A DNA stretch of 64,000 nucleotides from an uncultured Clostridia bacterium (GTDB lineage: Bacteria > Bacillota > Clostridia > Oscillospirales > Acutalibacteraceae): assembly GCA_945912145.1 (NCBI GenBank), contig CAMEBF010000003.1:62001-126000 (forward strand), given 5' to 3'. This document shows positions 1 to 6,901 of the stretch, one piece after another. Numbering within the stretch: position 1 is the first letter of the stretch; the number at the start of each line of letters is the position of its first letter. Under the pieces are notes generated by a model. It was given only the letters and a program-made list of their open reading frames with translations. It was not told the DNA's origin and searched no databases. The translations under genes were made by a program, and so were the position numbers.

Positions 1-1
1 C

Positions 2-952
2 ATCGCGTTCAATCAGAAGTATCTGTCCTATGTCGCGCAGATTGCCGACGGCGTGCGGCTTCTTGTCCTGTGTAACGATAGCCCCGAAAAACGCAACGTC
101 GCATATACCGACGAGCTGATGGACTGGGCAAAGGAGCAGGCGAAGAAAGCGAAAGCGGACGGTCAGATCATGCTTGCGATGGAGCATTATCCGCTCTTGG
201 CGGGTCAGCCCATCTTACAGCTGATCCCCGACGCGAGGCAGAAGAACAGCCGTGCGGTCATCGAGATGCTCGCGGACAACGGCGTGCACGTCTGCTTCAC
301 CGGACATATGCACAACCAGAGCATCAACGTCACCGAGACGCCGAACGGCAACAAATTTTACGATATCTGCACCGGCTCGATCATCGGCTGTCCGGCATAT
401 ATGCGCTTGTGTACGCTTGAAGACGAAAACACGTTGCAGGTGACGAGCATTCCCGTTCCCGAATTTGAGTGGGATACCAAGGGCAAATCCGGTAAGGACT
501 ATATGCAGGATCAGTTTGAGCGCATGATCCGTTCGATGATTACCGGCATGAAGGACAATCCCGCAAAGCTGCTTGGAAAATTCGGCGCAGGTGACAAGAA
601 AGCGTTGTTCGGCCCCGTGAAGAAGATCGGCAAGGCGATGAGCACATGGAGCGTCGGCAAGGTCGCGCGTCTGTTGTGCGTCAAGGCGGCTCCCGAGGTG
701 CGCGATATGCCGTTTTTAGAGCTTGCGATCGGCGTTGTGCGCTATGCTTTTGAAGGTGATCAGCCCTATGTGGAGGGAACGCCTGCCGGCAATACCATCC
801 TGAAAGTGTTCGGCAGACTGAAACCCGTCTTCCGGATCCTGAATAAAAAACTGCACGGCTCACAGGGCGAAACGCTTGATTTCTATGAGCTGCTCAAGCA
901 CAGCGCCGGCAATTACGGCATTTCGGATTATGAGGCGACGCTGAAGTTCTGA
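2..952 (+). CDS. metallophosphoesterase, 5' truncated by window edge
   Basis: The reading frame is open from base 2, so the true start lies outside the window; a GTG at 53 is internal. The visible 316 residues carry the C-terminal half of a calcineurin-like phosphoesterase core, with the metal-ligand histidines in EHYPLL and GHMHN, which belong to the family's conserved H-containing motifs. The N-terminal metal motifs (DxH, GD) must be upstream. After the core there is an extension of about 160 residues, rich in Lys and hydrophobic residues, that I do not recognise. No signal peptide can be judged. A short intergenic gap with an independent promoter separates it from the small peptide gene at 1070. 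The substrate cannot be predicted. Confidence 0.85.
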   Translation: MAFNQKYLSYVAQIADGVRLLVLCNDSPEKRNVAYTDELMDWAKEQAKKAKADGQIMLAMEHYPLLAGQPILQLIPDARQKNSRAVIEMLADNGVHVCFTGHMHNQSINVTETPNGNKFYDICTGSIIGCPAYMRLCTLEDENTLQVTSIPVPEFEWDTKGKSGKDYMQDQFERMIRSMITGMKDNPAKLLGKFGAGDKKALFGPVKKIGKAMSTWSVGKVARLLCVKAAPEVRDMPFLELAIGVVRYAFEGDQPYVEGTPAGNTILKVFGRLKPVFRILNKKLHGSQGETLDFYELLKHSAGNYGISDYEATLKF

Positions 953-1012
953 GACAATATGCCGTTCGTTTTGCAAAAATAAAAACGAAATGTGAATTTT
1001 GTTTATTTTTCC

Positions 1013-1041
1013 TTGACTTGAGACGGTTCATATTGTATAGT
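1013..1041 (+). promoter_or_regulatory. sigma-70 promoter of small peptide gene
   Basis: TTGACT at 1013-1018, 17-bp spacer, TATAGT at 1036-1041. The expected transcript starts near 1048, about 22 bases before the ATG at 1070. It lies upstream of an AGGAGG ribosome binding site and the gene is closed by a terminator at 1218. Confidence 0.75.
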
Positions 1042-1069
1042 TATTTCAAAGAAAATTTTAGGAGGCGAA

Positions 1070-1198
1070 ATGCAAATGGTATTGATTATCAAACTTCTCG
1101 TCAAGATTATCAAAGTTATGATTGCTCTTGGTAAGTTCGGATTCCTTGATGAGGTTCTCAGCAAGCTCGAGGACATGATCCCCGCAGAGTATGAATAA
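1070..1198 (+). CDS. 42-residue amphipathic small protein
   Basis: The ORF starts at ATG 1070, eight bases after an AGGAGG ribosome binding site, and has its own promoter (1013-1041) and intrinsic terminator (1218-1247), so it is a monocistronic unit. Residues 3-20 form a hydrophobic/lysine helix (IIKLLVKIIKVMIAL) and residues 25-42 are acidic (FLDEVLSKLEDMI). The tail aligns with that of another small protein in this window at 62630-62755 (FIDEITGNLQNMV): F, D, E, L and M are identical in a 13-residue block and most other positions are conservative. I recognise no family. It could be a membrane-active or secreted peptide, or a membrane-associated regulator; no partner is visible. Confidence 0.8.
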   Translation: MQMVLIIKLLVKIIKVMIALGKFGFLDEVLSKLEDMIPAEYE

Positions 1199-1217
1199 TC
1201 TGTTTTGAAGCAAGTAT

Positions 1218-1247
1218 AAAGACCGGGTCTTAGGATCCGGTCTTTTT
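1218..1247 (+). terminator. intrinsic terminator after small peptide gene
   Basis: AAAGACCGG (1218-1226) pairs with CCGGTCTTT (1237-1245) and runs into a T tract. It follows the stop codon of the small peptide gene by 19 bases. Confidence 0.85.
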
Positions 1248-1345
1248 CTGCGTCTCGTATTTACGTTTCACGGCAGAGAATCATCGTAAATACAATAAGT
1301 GGTCAATAGGAAGACATGAAGGAATCAAAACGCGACTGATGCCAT

Positions 1346-1380
1346 TAAAAAGAGCACCTGCAGAAGCAAGTGCTTTTTTT
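1346..1380 (-). terminator. intrinsic terminator of the tRNA-Met/Trp operon
   Basis: Read on the minus strand: AGCACTTGC, loop TTCT, GCAGGTGCT, then a T-rich run. It begins directly after the CCA end of tRNA-Trp. Confidence 0.8.
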
Positions 1381-1456
1381 TGGCAGGGGCAGTAAGAATC
1401 GAACTCACGACACGCGGTTTTGGAGACCGCTGCTCTACCAGCTGAGCTATACCCCT
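1381..1456 (-). tRNA. tRNA-Trp (anticodon CCA)
   Basis: On the minus strand a 76-base cloverleaf with encoded 3' CCA. Acceptor AGGGGTA pairs with TGCCCCT, the D-arm region is TAGCTCAGCTGGTAGAGCA, the anticodon loop is CTCCAAA and the T-loop GTTCGATTC is canonical. It is transcribed after the tRNA at 1492-1568 from one promoter. Confidence 0.95.
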
Positions 1457-1491
1457 ATCTATTATACTCTTTGAGTGAAATTCGGTCTGAA

Positions 1492-1568
1492 TGGTGGACC
1501 ATCAGGGACTCGAACCCCGGACCGACCGGTTATGAGCCGGTTGCTCTAACCAACTGAGCTAATGGTCC
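1492..1568 (-). tRNA. tRNA with CAT anticodon (Met elongator or Ile2)
   Basis: 77 bases with encoded CCA. Acceptor GGACCAT pairs with ATGGTCC, and the anticodon loop CTCATAA gives CAU. The GGACC acceptor and CGGCTCATAACCG arm resemble the lysidine-modified Ile2 tRNA of Bacillus as much as elongator Met, so the amino acid is left open. It is not an initiator tRNA, because the 5' end is paired. Confidence 0.9.
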
Positions 1569-1588
1569 ATAAGAGCGATTGCTCAATA

Positions 1589-1616
1589 ATTATATCATAA
1601 ATCCCGTGATTGTCAA
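1589..1616 (-). promoter_or_regulatory. consensus promoter of the tRNA operon
   Basis: On the minus strand TTGACA (1611-1616), 16-bp spacer, TATAAT (1589-1594). Both hexamers are perfect, as is common for stable RNA genes. Confidence 0.9.
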
Positions 1617-1694
1617 GTCTTTTCAGAAAAAAATTTTATTTTCCTCTTTTCTTTTTCAAGTCATTGTGGTATGCTGTTTCTGAGGTGAAAAACA

Positions 1695-1883
1695 ATGCAA
1701 AAAGAATTGTCCAAAATGACAAAAAAAGAGAAAAAAGCGTATTACAAACAATTCCGCGGCATATGGAGCTGCAATCCCGTGACCAGACGTCCGCCAAATC
1801 CCAAAGCTTACAATCGTCAAAAATCCCGTTCATGGAAAAAGGACTTTCCGGACGGGATTTTTTCTTTGGTATTTTTTTCGTGA
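1695..1883 (+). CDS. small basic hypothetical protein
   Basis: A 62-codon ORF behind a GAGGTGA ribosome binding site about eight bases from the ATG. The first 48 residues are strongly basic, beginning with a run of Lys/Glu (MTKKEKKAYYKQF) followed by NPVTRRPPNPKAYNRQK. An NPVTR...K.YNR segment of this kind occurs in short Firmicutes proteins as I remember them. The last 14 codons overlap the terminator hairpin at 1819-1863, so the functional protein may effectively end near the lysine-rich part. A weak alternative is that this is non-coding; the ribosome binding site and composition favour coding. Confidence 0.5.
   Translation: MQKELSKMTKKEKKAYYKQFRGIWSCNPVTRRPPNPKAYNRQKSRSWKKDFPDGIFSLVFFS
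1819..1863 (+). terminator. intrinsic terminator overlapping the end of the small basic ORF
   Basis: AAAAATCCCGT (1819-1829) and ACGGGATTTTT (1852-1862) form an 11-bp stem followed by T residues. It overlaps the last codons of the ORF at 1695. Confidence 0.75.
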
Positions 1884-1914
1884 ATGATTTTTTGCATTAA
1901 AATGGCAGATGATC

Positions 1915-1950
1915 GAAAAAAGCGTGAACGATTTTTTCGTCCACGTTTTT
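1915..1950 (-). terminator. terminator of the 5081-1959 minus-strand operon
   Basis: Minus strand: CGTGGACG, A-rich loop, CGTTCACG (one G-T pair), then CTTTTTTC. It lies just beyond the stop of the membrane protein gene. Confidence 0.75.
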
Positions 1951-1958
1951 ATATGGAT

Positions 1959-2495
1959 TTAACGGAATAATTTTCTGAATTTTTTCTGCCACTTCAGCAG
2001 ATAGAGCGTTACGAGACGCGTGATGCAGATGTCGTAGAGCACGAACATCAGATTGCCCAATAGCAGAAGAACCGGCAGAATTTTCGTGCCGTATTCCTCT
2101 AAATCTTCAATCGGAATGCCGAACACCTTGACGATGATGAAATAGGCGGCGACGACGGCAGCGTTAAAGACCAACGATTTGAGCAGCCAGCAGAGCCAGT
2201 TCTGCTTGATTTTGCCTTCGAGTGCGGGCTTGAGAATCGGATAGTAGCCGAAAAACGCGATGTACATCATGGCGGCTTCCTTGTTTGCCAGAATCAGAAA
2301 CGACAGAATGCTGACCGCCACATAGGCGCAGAACGCCCATTTTTTGTTGATTTCAATGACCATCAATACGAGCAGCGCGCCTGCAAGTGCCGGCAGCGCG
2401 TATTCTAAGTAGGGGATCACGGCCGTCAGCAGCATCACGACTAAGGATAGCGCCGCGATCATGCCGCCGAGCGCCGTTTTGGCGCTGTTTTTCAT
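1959..2495 (-). CDS. integral membrane protein, ECF S-component-like topology
   Basis: 178 residues with about five hydrophobic segments, starting with MKNSAKTALGGMIAALSLVV, a positively charged N-terminus followed at once by a membrane helix. Similar proteins are sometimes called ECF-transporter S-component-like or DUF2232-like, but no substrate motif is visible and no energising ATPase genes lie nearby. The start has an AAGGTGA ribosome binding site and lies 12 bases after the J-protein stop, so it is the last gene of a four-gene minus-strand operon. Function unknown. Confidence 0.8.
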   Translation of the reverse strand: MKNSAKTALGGMIAALSLVVMLLTAVIPYLEYALPALAGALLVLMVIEINKKWAFCAYVAVSILSFLILANKEAAMMYIAFFGYYPILKPALEGKIKQNWLCWLLKSLVFNAAVVAAYFIIVKVFGIPIEDLEEYGTKILPVLLLLGNLMFVLYDICITRLVTLYLLKWQKKFRKLFR

Positions 2496-2507
2496 CGTAT
2501 CACCTTA

Positions 2508-3155
2508 TCAGCAGCAGGGAATTAAATCGCCGCCCATACATTCGCAGCAGCAGTCGGCGCAGATCAGACCCTGACACATATTGCAGAAGCTACATTCGGA
2601 GCCGGCATGACGGTCGTTTGCCGTGCGGTAGCCGCCGCTTCTCTGATTGTTCATCACCTGATAGGCTCTGGCGTATTCGGGATTCGTGGAATCCATACGG
2701 TAGGCGCGTTCATAGTTTTCGTACGCAGCGTTCGCCCAGCCTTTTTTCTGCTGGATCATGCCCTGTAAATAATACCATTCGGCAATGCGGGACGCTTCGG
2801 GAATGCCATCGAGCATGATCTGTGCGCCGTCGAGATCATTCTTGCGCACCTTTTCGCGGATTTCCGCGTAGGTCGGCGGCGTATAGGAACTCTGTGAGTA
2901 GGTCGAATTGGAGGTGGAATACGCAGAACCGGCGGAATAGGAGGTCGAAGACGAGTAGCCGCCTGAACGGCGTTTGGTAATGATTTCGTCATAGGCGTCG
3001 TCAAGCTCCTGCATTTTGCGTTCGGCGACGTCGGAAAGCGGGCCGCCTGCATAGTTGCCCTCTTGATATTTTCTGGCCTTTTCGCGGTAGGCGTTTTTGA
3101 TTTCTTCATCGGTTGCATTTTGAGATACGCCTAAAACTTCAAACGGATCACTCAT
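2508..3155 (-). CDS. J-domain protein lacking the HPD motif, Cys-rich tail
   Basis: 215 residues. Residues 1-60 read as a J-domain (SDPFEVLGVSQNATDEEIKNAY ... MQELDDAYDEI), but the tripeptide HPD that stimulates DnaK ATPase is replaced by QEG in ARKYQEGNYAGG. A Ser/Tyr/Thr-rich linker (about 70-95), a TPR-like helical segment (NAAYENYERAYRMDSTNPEY) and a cysteine-rich C-terminus (CADCCCECMGGDLIPCC) follow. The start at ATG 3155 has GAGAGGAGG eight bases upstream; a longer frame start is less likely. It overlaps the stop of the upstream DUF5685 gene by eight bases, which indicates translational coupling. If the HPD loss is real it cannot act as a normal DnaK co-chaperone. Confidence 0.85.
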   Translation of the reverse strand: MSDPFEVLGVSQNATDEEIKNAYREKARKYQEGNYAGGPLSDVAERKMQELDDAYDEIITKRRSGGYSSSTSYSAGSAYSTSNSTYSQSSYTPPTYAEIREKVRKNDLDGAQIMLDGIPEASRIAEWYYLQGMIQQKKGWANAAYENYERAYRMDSTNPEYARAYQVMNNQRSGGYRTANDRHAGSECSFCNMCQGLICADCCCECMGGDLIPCC

Positions 3156-3993
3156 CGTGCAGCCTCCTCTCATAAACTTTCAGGGTTTCATAATATAGTC
3201 CGTCGTAAATGACATTGGATAGAATCGGGGCAAATTTTCGGACATTCAGCAGTTCGAACGCATTAGCGGCTTCGCCTGCCGTCATCAGCAGATCGCCCTT
3301 GATTTTTTCATAATTATCCTGTCCGGAGAGCAGGAACGGATTGTAATTCCCGGATTTGCGATCTTTCTCAATATCGTCAAACGCATCAATCAGGTAAATC
3401 CAACGGCCGATGCAGTAGCCGATCCGTTCCCGTACCCGTCTCTGGTCGTCGTCGGTTTCGCCGGTTGCGTAAAGCGATTGGAGCAGGAGAGCCGTCGGTT
3501 CGGCGGCTTCGTCCACACTCGGCGACTGCTTTTCTTCGACTGCGTTCTGCCGATCCATATAAAGCTCGATCTGTTCCGCCGCATCGGGACGGAATTTCTG
3601 CGCCTTTTTGAACGGACTGACCACAAAGATCAGCATGATTCTAAACAATAATGCTTTAAATAAGGTTGAATCCCGTATATTGTCGCGGATTTTATGATAG
3701 AGCAGCAACACGGAAACGTCCGCCGCAAAGGCGATGGCGTCGAACTGCTGCGTACAGAAATGACACTTTTTCGCGGGATTGAACGGACAGCGTTTCTGCT
3801 CAAAGCTGACTTTGTCGTCGGTTAACGCCAGAACGGCAAGCGCAAGAAAAGTCGCATCATAGCTTAAAAACATCCGGGACAGAACGCCGTAGCGTCTGCC
3901 CAGCTCGCGGCAGAGAGAGCAGTAGATTCCCTTATAGATTTCATCTTCCCGAACCTTCAGCTCCGGTCGGTGCGTTCTGATATATCCGAACAA
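3148..3993 (-). CDS. DUF5685 family protein
   Basis: 281 residues starting MFGYIRTHRPELKVREDE, with cysteine motifs CSLC (near residue 30), CPF and CHFC, as in the clostridial DUF5685 family. The start is a TTG placed seven bases after CGGAGG; no ATG fits as well. The body is helical and its biochemical role is unknown. The family commonly neighbours a small J-domain protein, as it does here. It lies 20 bases after the oxidoreductase gene and overlaps the J-protein start. Confidence 0.85.
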   Translation of the reverse strand: MFGYIRTHRPELKVREDEIYKGIYCSLCRELGRRYGVLSRMFLSYDATFLALAVLALTDDKVSFEQKRCPFNPAKKCHFCTQQFDAIAFAADVSVLLLYHKIRDNIRDSTLFKALLFRIMLIFVVSPFKKAQKFRPDAAEQIELYMDRQNAVEEKQSPSVDEAAEPTALLLQSLYATGETDDDQRRVRERIGYCIGRWIYLIDAFDDIEKDRKSGNYNPFLLSGQDNYEKIKGDLLMTAGEAANAFELLNVRKFAPILSNVIYDGLYYETLKVYERRLHDE

Positions 3994-4013
3994 AATTGTC
4001 CTCCGAATTTGAA

Positions 4014-5081
4014 TTACAGAATCACTTCGTGACCCGTTCTTGCCGATTCATAAACGGCGTCGAGAATGCGCATCATATCAATGCCGTCCTGCGCCGGCGC
4101 GATGCATTCGGTACCGTTGAGCACGCAGTCGACGAAATGGTTGATTTCGTTGGAGAAAAGCCCGTCAAAAGAAAGCGCAGTGTCGTCGTCAAACGCGACG
4201 TTGACCATATAGTCGTTCATCTCGGTGTAGATTTCGACCTGCGGATCGAGCTTGCAGCCGGCTTTCGTGCCGAAAAGCTGAATATCGCCTTCGGGCTTTT
4301 TGATGTTCAGGCTGAAGCTCGCTTCGATGCTGAGCACCGCACCGTTGTTAAAACGGATCATCGCAGAGGCTAAATCCTCCACATCGCAGATATCGTTTTG
4401 CTTGGCGTCGGCGGCCGTATAGCCTTTCTGGGACTTGACGGTCGGACGGTTATAGAGTTTCTGGAATGTCGCGCCGTAGACGGAAACGGGTTGGGGCTTG
4501 CCGAGCAGATAGCGGACAAGGTCGATAACGTGCACGCCTAAGTCGATCAGGGGGCCGCCGCCGGAACGGGATTTGTCGCCGAACCAGCCGCCGGGATTGC
4601 CGTTGCGGCGCAGATAGGTTGCTTTCGCGTAGTAAATATCGCCAAAGGAACCGGCGTCAATAAAATCTTTGACCACTTTGCAGTCGTTGCCGTAACGTCT
4701 GACAAAGCCGATCTGCAGAAGTCTGCCGTTTTTGTCGGCGGCTTCTTTCATCCTGCGCGCTTCTTCGGCGTTCATCGCCATCGGTTTTTCGCAGATGACG
4801 TCCTTGCCGGCATTCAGCGCAGCGATCGTGCATTCTGCGTGCGCGCTGTTCCATGTCGTGACGCTGACAATATCGATTTCGGGCAGAGCTGCAAGCATTT
4901 CGTCTTTGTCCGTGAAGCAGCGCTCTTTGGCGACGCCGTATTTTTCGGCTTTCTGATATAGTCTTTCCTCATTGATGTCGCAAAATGCGTAGAGCTCAAC
5001 ATTGGGATTTTTCTGATAGGCCGTGATGTGCTCATGGCTGATTCCGCCAACGCCGATGACTGCCGCTTTTAATATTTTCAT
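4014..5081 (-). CDS. Gfo/Idh/MocA family oxidoreductase
   Basis: 355 residues. The N-terminal Rossmann fold shows the dinucleotide loop GVGGISHEH, the conserved EKPMAMN motif (about residues 97-103) and the C-terminal substrate fold with GGGPLIDLGVHVIDLVRYLLG. The family oxidises or reduces sugar and inositol hydroxyl groups with NAD(P). This copy is in an operon with unrelated DUF5685/J-protein genes, so its substrate is unclear. It is a paralogue of the protein at 23588. A promoter (5112-5140) diverges from that of the PHP gene. Confidence 0.93.
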   Translation of the reverse strand: MKILKAAVIGVGGISHEHITAYQKNPNVELYAFCDINEERLYQKAEKYGVAKERCFTDKDEMLAALPEIDIVSVTTWNSAHAECTIAALNAGKDVICEKPMAMNAEEARRMKEAADKNGRLLQIGFVRRYGNDCKVVKDFIDAGSFGDIYYAKATYLRRNGNPGGWFGDKSRSGGGPLIDLGVHVIDLVRYLLGKPQPVSVYGATFQKLYNRPTVKSQKGYTAADAKQNDICDVEDLASAMIRFNNGAVLSIEASFSLNIKKPEGDIQLFGTKAGCKLDPQVEIYTEMNDYMVNVAFDDDTALSFDGLFSNEINHFVDCVLNGTECIAPAQDGIDMMRILDAVYESARTGHEVIL

Positions 5082-5111
5082 TGCGTTTCGCCTCCAAAAT
5101 TACTCATGATA

Positions 5112-5140
5112 ATAGTAGCAGAGTTGGAAAAGGAATGCAA
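5112..5140 (-). promoter_or_regulatory. promoter of the minus-strand oxidoreductase operon
   Basis: Minus strand TTGCAT (5135-5140), 17-bp spacer, TACTAT (5112-5117), 31 bases before the ATG. It is back to back with the plus-strand promoter at 5159. Confidence 0.65.
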
Positions 5141-5158
5141 GATTTTTTGCGAATATTC

Positions 5159-5187
5159 TTGAAAATACAGGAAAAATGAATTATAAT
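5159..5187 (+). promoter_or_regulatory. promoter of the PHP-domain gene
   Basis: TTGAAA (5159-5164), 17-bp spacer, TATAAT (5182-5187), 21 bases upstream of the ATG at 5209. Confidence 0.8.
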
Positions 5188-5208
5188 AAGCGAAAGAGGT
5201 AATGTATC

Positions 5209-5880
5209 ATGAGTTATTTGTACGAAACACATTTTCACACATCGGAGGTCAGCCCCTGCGGCAATGTTACGGCGGCGGACGGCGTACGACTGTATCGGAA
5301 CGCCGGCTATGACGGTATTCTGGTGACGGATCACTTTTCCACAGACTATCTGAAAAAGGATTACAAAGGGGAGTCGTGGAAAGATAAAATAGACTATTAT
5401 CTGAACGGTTACAGGACGGCGAAGCTGTACGAGAGCGCGAATTTTACCGTCATGCTCGGCATTGAATTGCGACTGCCCGAAAACGCGAACGACTATGTGA
5501 TTCTCGGTGTCGATGAAAATTTGCTCTATGAAAACGAATGGTTCACGGAGCTTTCCCTCAAGCAGTTCCGTAAATTCGCGCTGGAGCATGAGCTGACGAT
5601 CATTCAGGCGCATCCATTCCGCAAAAATATGACCGTTTGTCAGCCGAATCTGCTTGACGGTATGGAAGTCTTCAACGGCAACCGCAGGCATGATTCCTCG
5701 AATGAAATTGCTCTGGCATGGGCAAAACGTTTCGGACTGCTGCCGTCCTCGGGTTCCGATTTCCATGAAACGGAAGATTTGGCGCGCGGCGGCATCTATC
5801 TGGAAGAGCGTGTCAGCACGTCAAAGGAGCTGCGAAAAGCGTTCCTGTCAGGTCGGTACACCTTAAAAAATTCAGTCTGA
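5209..5880 (+). CDS. PHP-domain phosphoesterase
   Basis: 223 residues with the PHP signature motifs: YETHFHTSEVSPCG near the N-terminus, VTDHFS, an internal QAHPFR and C-terminal GSDFHE, which supply the metal ligands of this DNA-polymerase/histidinol-phosphatase superfamily. It is short, as in stand-alone PHP phosphatases with nucleotide or phosphosugar substrates. Its last nine bases overlap the 3' end of the convergent flavodoxin-like gene. Specificity unknown. Confidence 0.88.
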   Translation: MSYLYETHFHTSEVSPCGNVTAADGVRLYRNAGYDGILVTDHFSTDYLKKDYKGESWKDKIDYYLNGYRTAKLYESANFTVMLGIELRLPENANDYVILGVDENLLYENEWFTELSLKQFRKFALEHELTIIQAHPFRKNMTVCQPNLLDGMEVFNGNRRHDSSNEIALAWAKRFGLLPSSGSDFHETEDLARGGIYLEERVSTSKELRKAFLSGRYTLKNSV

Positions 5881-6405
5881 AAAAAACAAGGCGGCAAGTT
5901 TTTTAACTTTACAAATTGCATCATTCTGTAAAGTAATATCCTTGTCGGTTTCTGTCTGAAAATAACAGCCGCAGTATTCGGCTGATAGCTCGGAAAACGC
6001 GATTCTGCTTTGTTTTTCCATCAATTCCATTGAAAATTTTCCGCTCTTCCCACAGGTGGCAAGTAAAAAACCTTTGCGGACAGGAGCGGTTTTTTCTTCA
6101 CTATAATACGGCTGAAGACGATCCAAAAATGCTTTCATCGGAGCCGGAAACGAGTAATTATAAACCGGAGAGGCAAAAATGACATGATCGGCGGAAAAAA
6201 CATCACGGAGAAGAGATGTCATGTCCGAATAAAAGCAAACGCCGTCCGTCTCACATTGCCCGCAGGCGATGCACGGTGCCGGGTTTTCCTTATACATATT
6301 ATATATATGCTTTTCAAAACGGCATTGCGATAAAAAAACATCAAGCAGTTTTTTCGTGCAGCCGTTTTCATGGGGAGAAGAGAAAAGAATGACTGCTTTT
6401 TTCAT
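5872..6405 (-). CDS. flavodoxin-fold NAD(P)H-dependent FMN reductase-like protein
   Basis: 177 residues. The FMN phosphate loop is seen in ILFSSPHENGCTKK, a cysteine cluster CIACGQCETDGVC resembles that of iron-sulfur flavoproteins of anaerobes, and FASPVYNYSFPAPMKAFLDR is the typical aromatic FMN-binding segment. The start chosen is ATG 6405, eight bases after AAGGAG; an upstream frame extension crosses a hairpin array and is unlikely. Likely a cytosolic redox enzyme. Confidence 0.88.
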   Translation of the reverse strand: MKKAVILFSSPHENGCTKKLLDVFLSQCRFEKHIYNMYKENPAPCIACGQCETDGVCFYSDMTSLLRDVFSADHVIFASPVYNYSFPAPMKAFLDRLQPYYSEEKTAPVRKGFLLATCGKSGKFSMELMEKQSRIAFSELSAEYCGCYFQTETDKDITLQNDAICKVKKLAALFFSD

Positions 6406-6435
6406 GGGATCGCTCCTTGTTATACAATCATGCAT

Positions 6436-6512
6436 GCGCCGAAGGCGTATATCATTTTCGCAGAAAATATCATACCGAAGGTATATCATCCGTCTATCAG
6501 GACGGATATCAT
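6436..6512. repeat. mini-hairpin array with ATATCAT spacers
   Basis: Four short units, each a small inverted repeat followed by ATATCAT: 6436-6455 (GCGCC/GGCG), 6456-6473 (TTTC/GAAA), 6474-6489 (ACC/GGT) and 6490-6512 (CCGT/ACGG type). The stems differ in sequence while the heptamer is conserved. A similar array in inverted orientation occurs at 27189-27283. It lies between the flavodoxin gene and the tRNA-Leu terminator. Confidence 0.7.
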
Positions 6513-6514
6513 TG

Positions 6515-6544
6515 AAAAAAGCACTGCCTATGCAGTGCTTTTTT
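6515..6544 (-). terminator. terminator of tRNA-Leu
   Basis: Perfect palindrome AAAAAAGCACTGC / GCAGTGCTTTTTT with a four-base loop, placed two bases after the tRNA 3' end on the minus strand. Its symmetric A/T flanks could also act on the plus strand. Confidence 0.88.
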
Positions 6545-6546
6545 CA

Positions 6547-6633
6547 TGGTGCCGGTGACCGGGGTCGAACCGGTACGGTATCGCTACCACTGGATTTTGA
6601 GTCCAGCACGTCTGCCAATTCCATCACACCGGC
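6547..6633 (-). tRNA. tRNA-Leu (anticodon CAA)
   Basis: 87 bases, class II with a long variable arm and encoded CCA. Acceptor GCCGGTG pairs with CACCGGC and anticodon loop CTCAAAA gives CAA. The T-loop GTTCGACCC is canonical. Confidence 0.95.
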
Positions 6634-6645
6634 TTTTTCTAATCA

Positions 6646-6674
6646 ATCATACAACCTTTTTGCTGAAAAATCAA
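6646..6674 (-). promoter_or_regulatory. promoter of tRNA-Leu
   Basis: Minus strand TTGATT (6669-6674), 17-bp spacer, TATGAT (6646-6651), 12 bases before the tRNA 5' end. Confidence 0.75.
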
Positions 6675-6773
6675 GACTTATTTTGTTTTTCATTATTCTG
6701 CACAAATTCATTCAAGCTTTTCTGTTAAAATATGAAAAAAAAGATTTTTCTGTAAACTTTTTTTCAATAAACC

Positions 6774-6802
6774 TTGAAAATTTTACAGGGTTTATATATA
6801 AT
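6774..6802 (+). promoter_or_regulatory. promoter of the giant secreted protein gene
   Basis: TTGAAA (6774-6779), 17-bp spacer, TATAAT (6797-6802). It implies a leader of about 90 bases containing an imperfect stem around 6824-6856, so post-transcriptional control is possible. Confidence 0.8.
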
Positions 6803-6901
6803 GTTATTAAGTGAAACTATAGGTAGGACTATGCGTGCCGCGTATGCCTATATATAGTGTCAACAGAACAATTTTTATTCACACTAAAGGGGGATAAAAA
6901 G

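Noticed and set aside
1610-1900. 96-codon frame over the small basic ORF
   Set aside because: Another frame with a good ribosome binding site is preferred, and the 5' half here is a T-rich intergenic stretch beside the tRNA promoter.
6436-6512. Rho-independent terminator cluster for the flavodoxin gene
   Set aside because: It lies upstream of that gene's start and the stems are short and not followed by T runs.
6802-6901. Riboswitch in the leader of the giant protein gene
   Set aside because: Only an imperfect stem is visible; no conserved aptamer core that I recognise.
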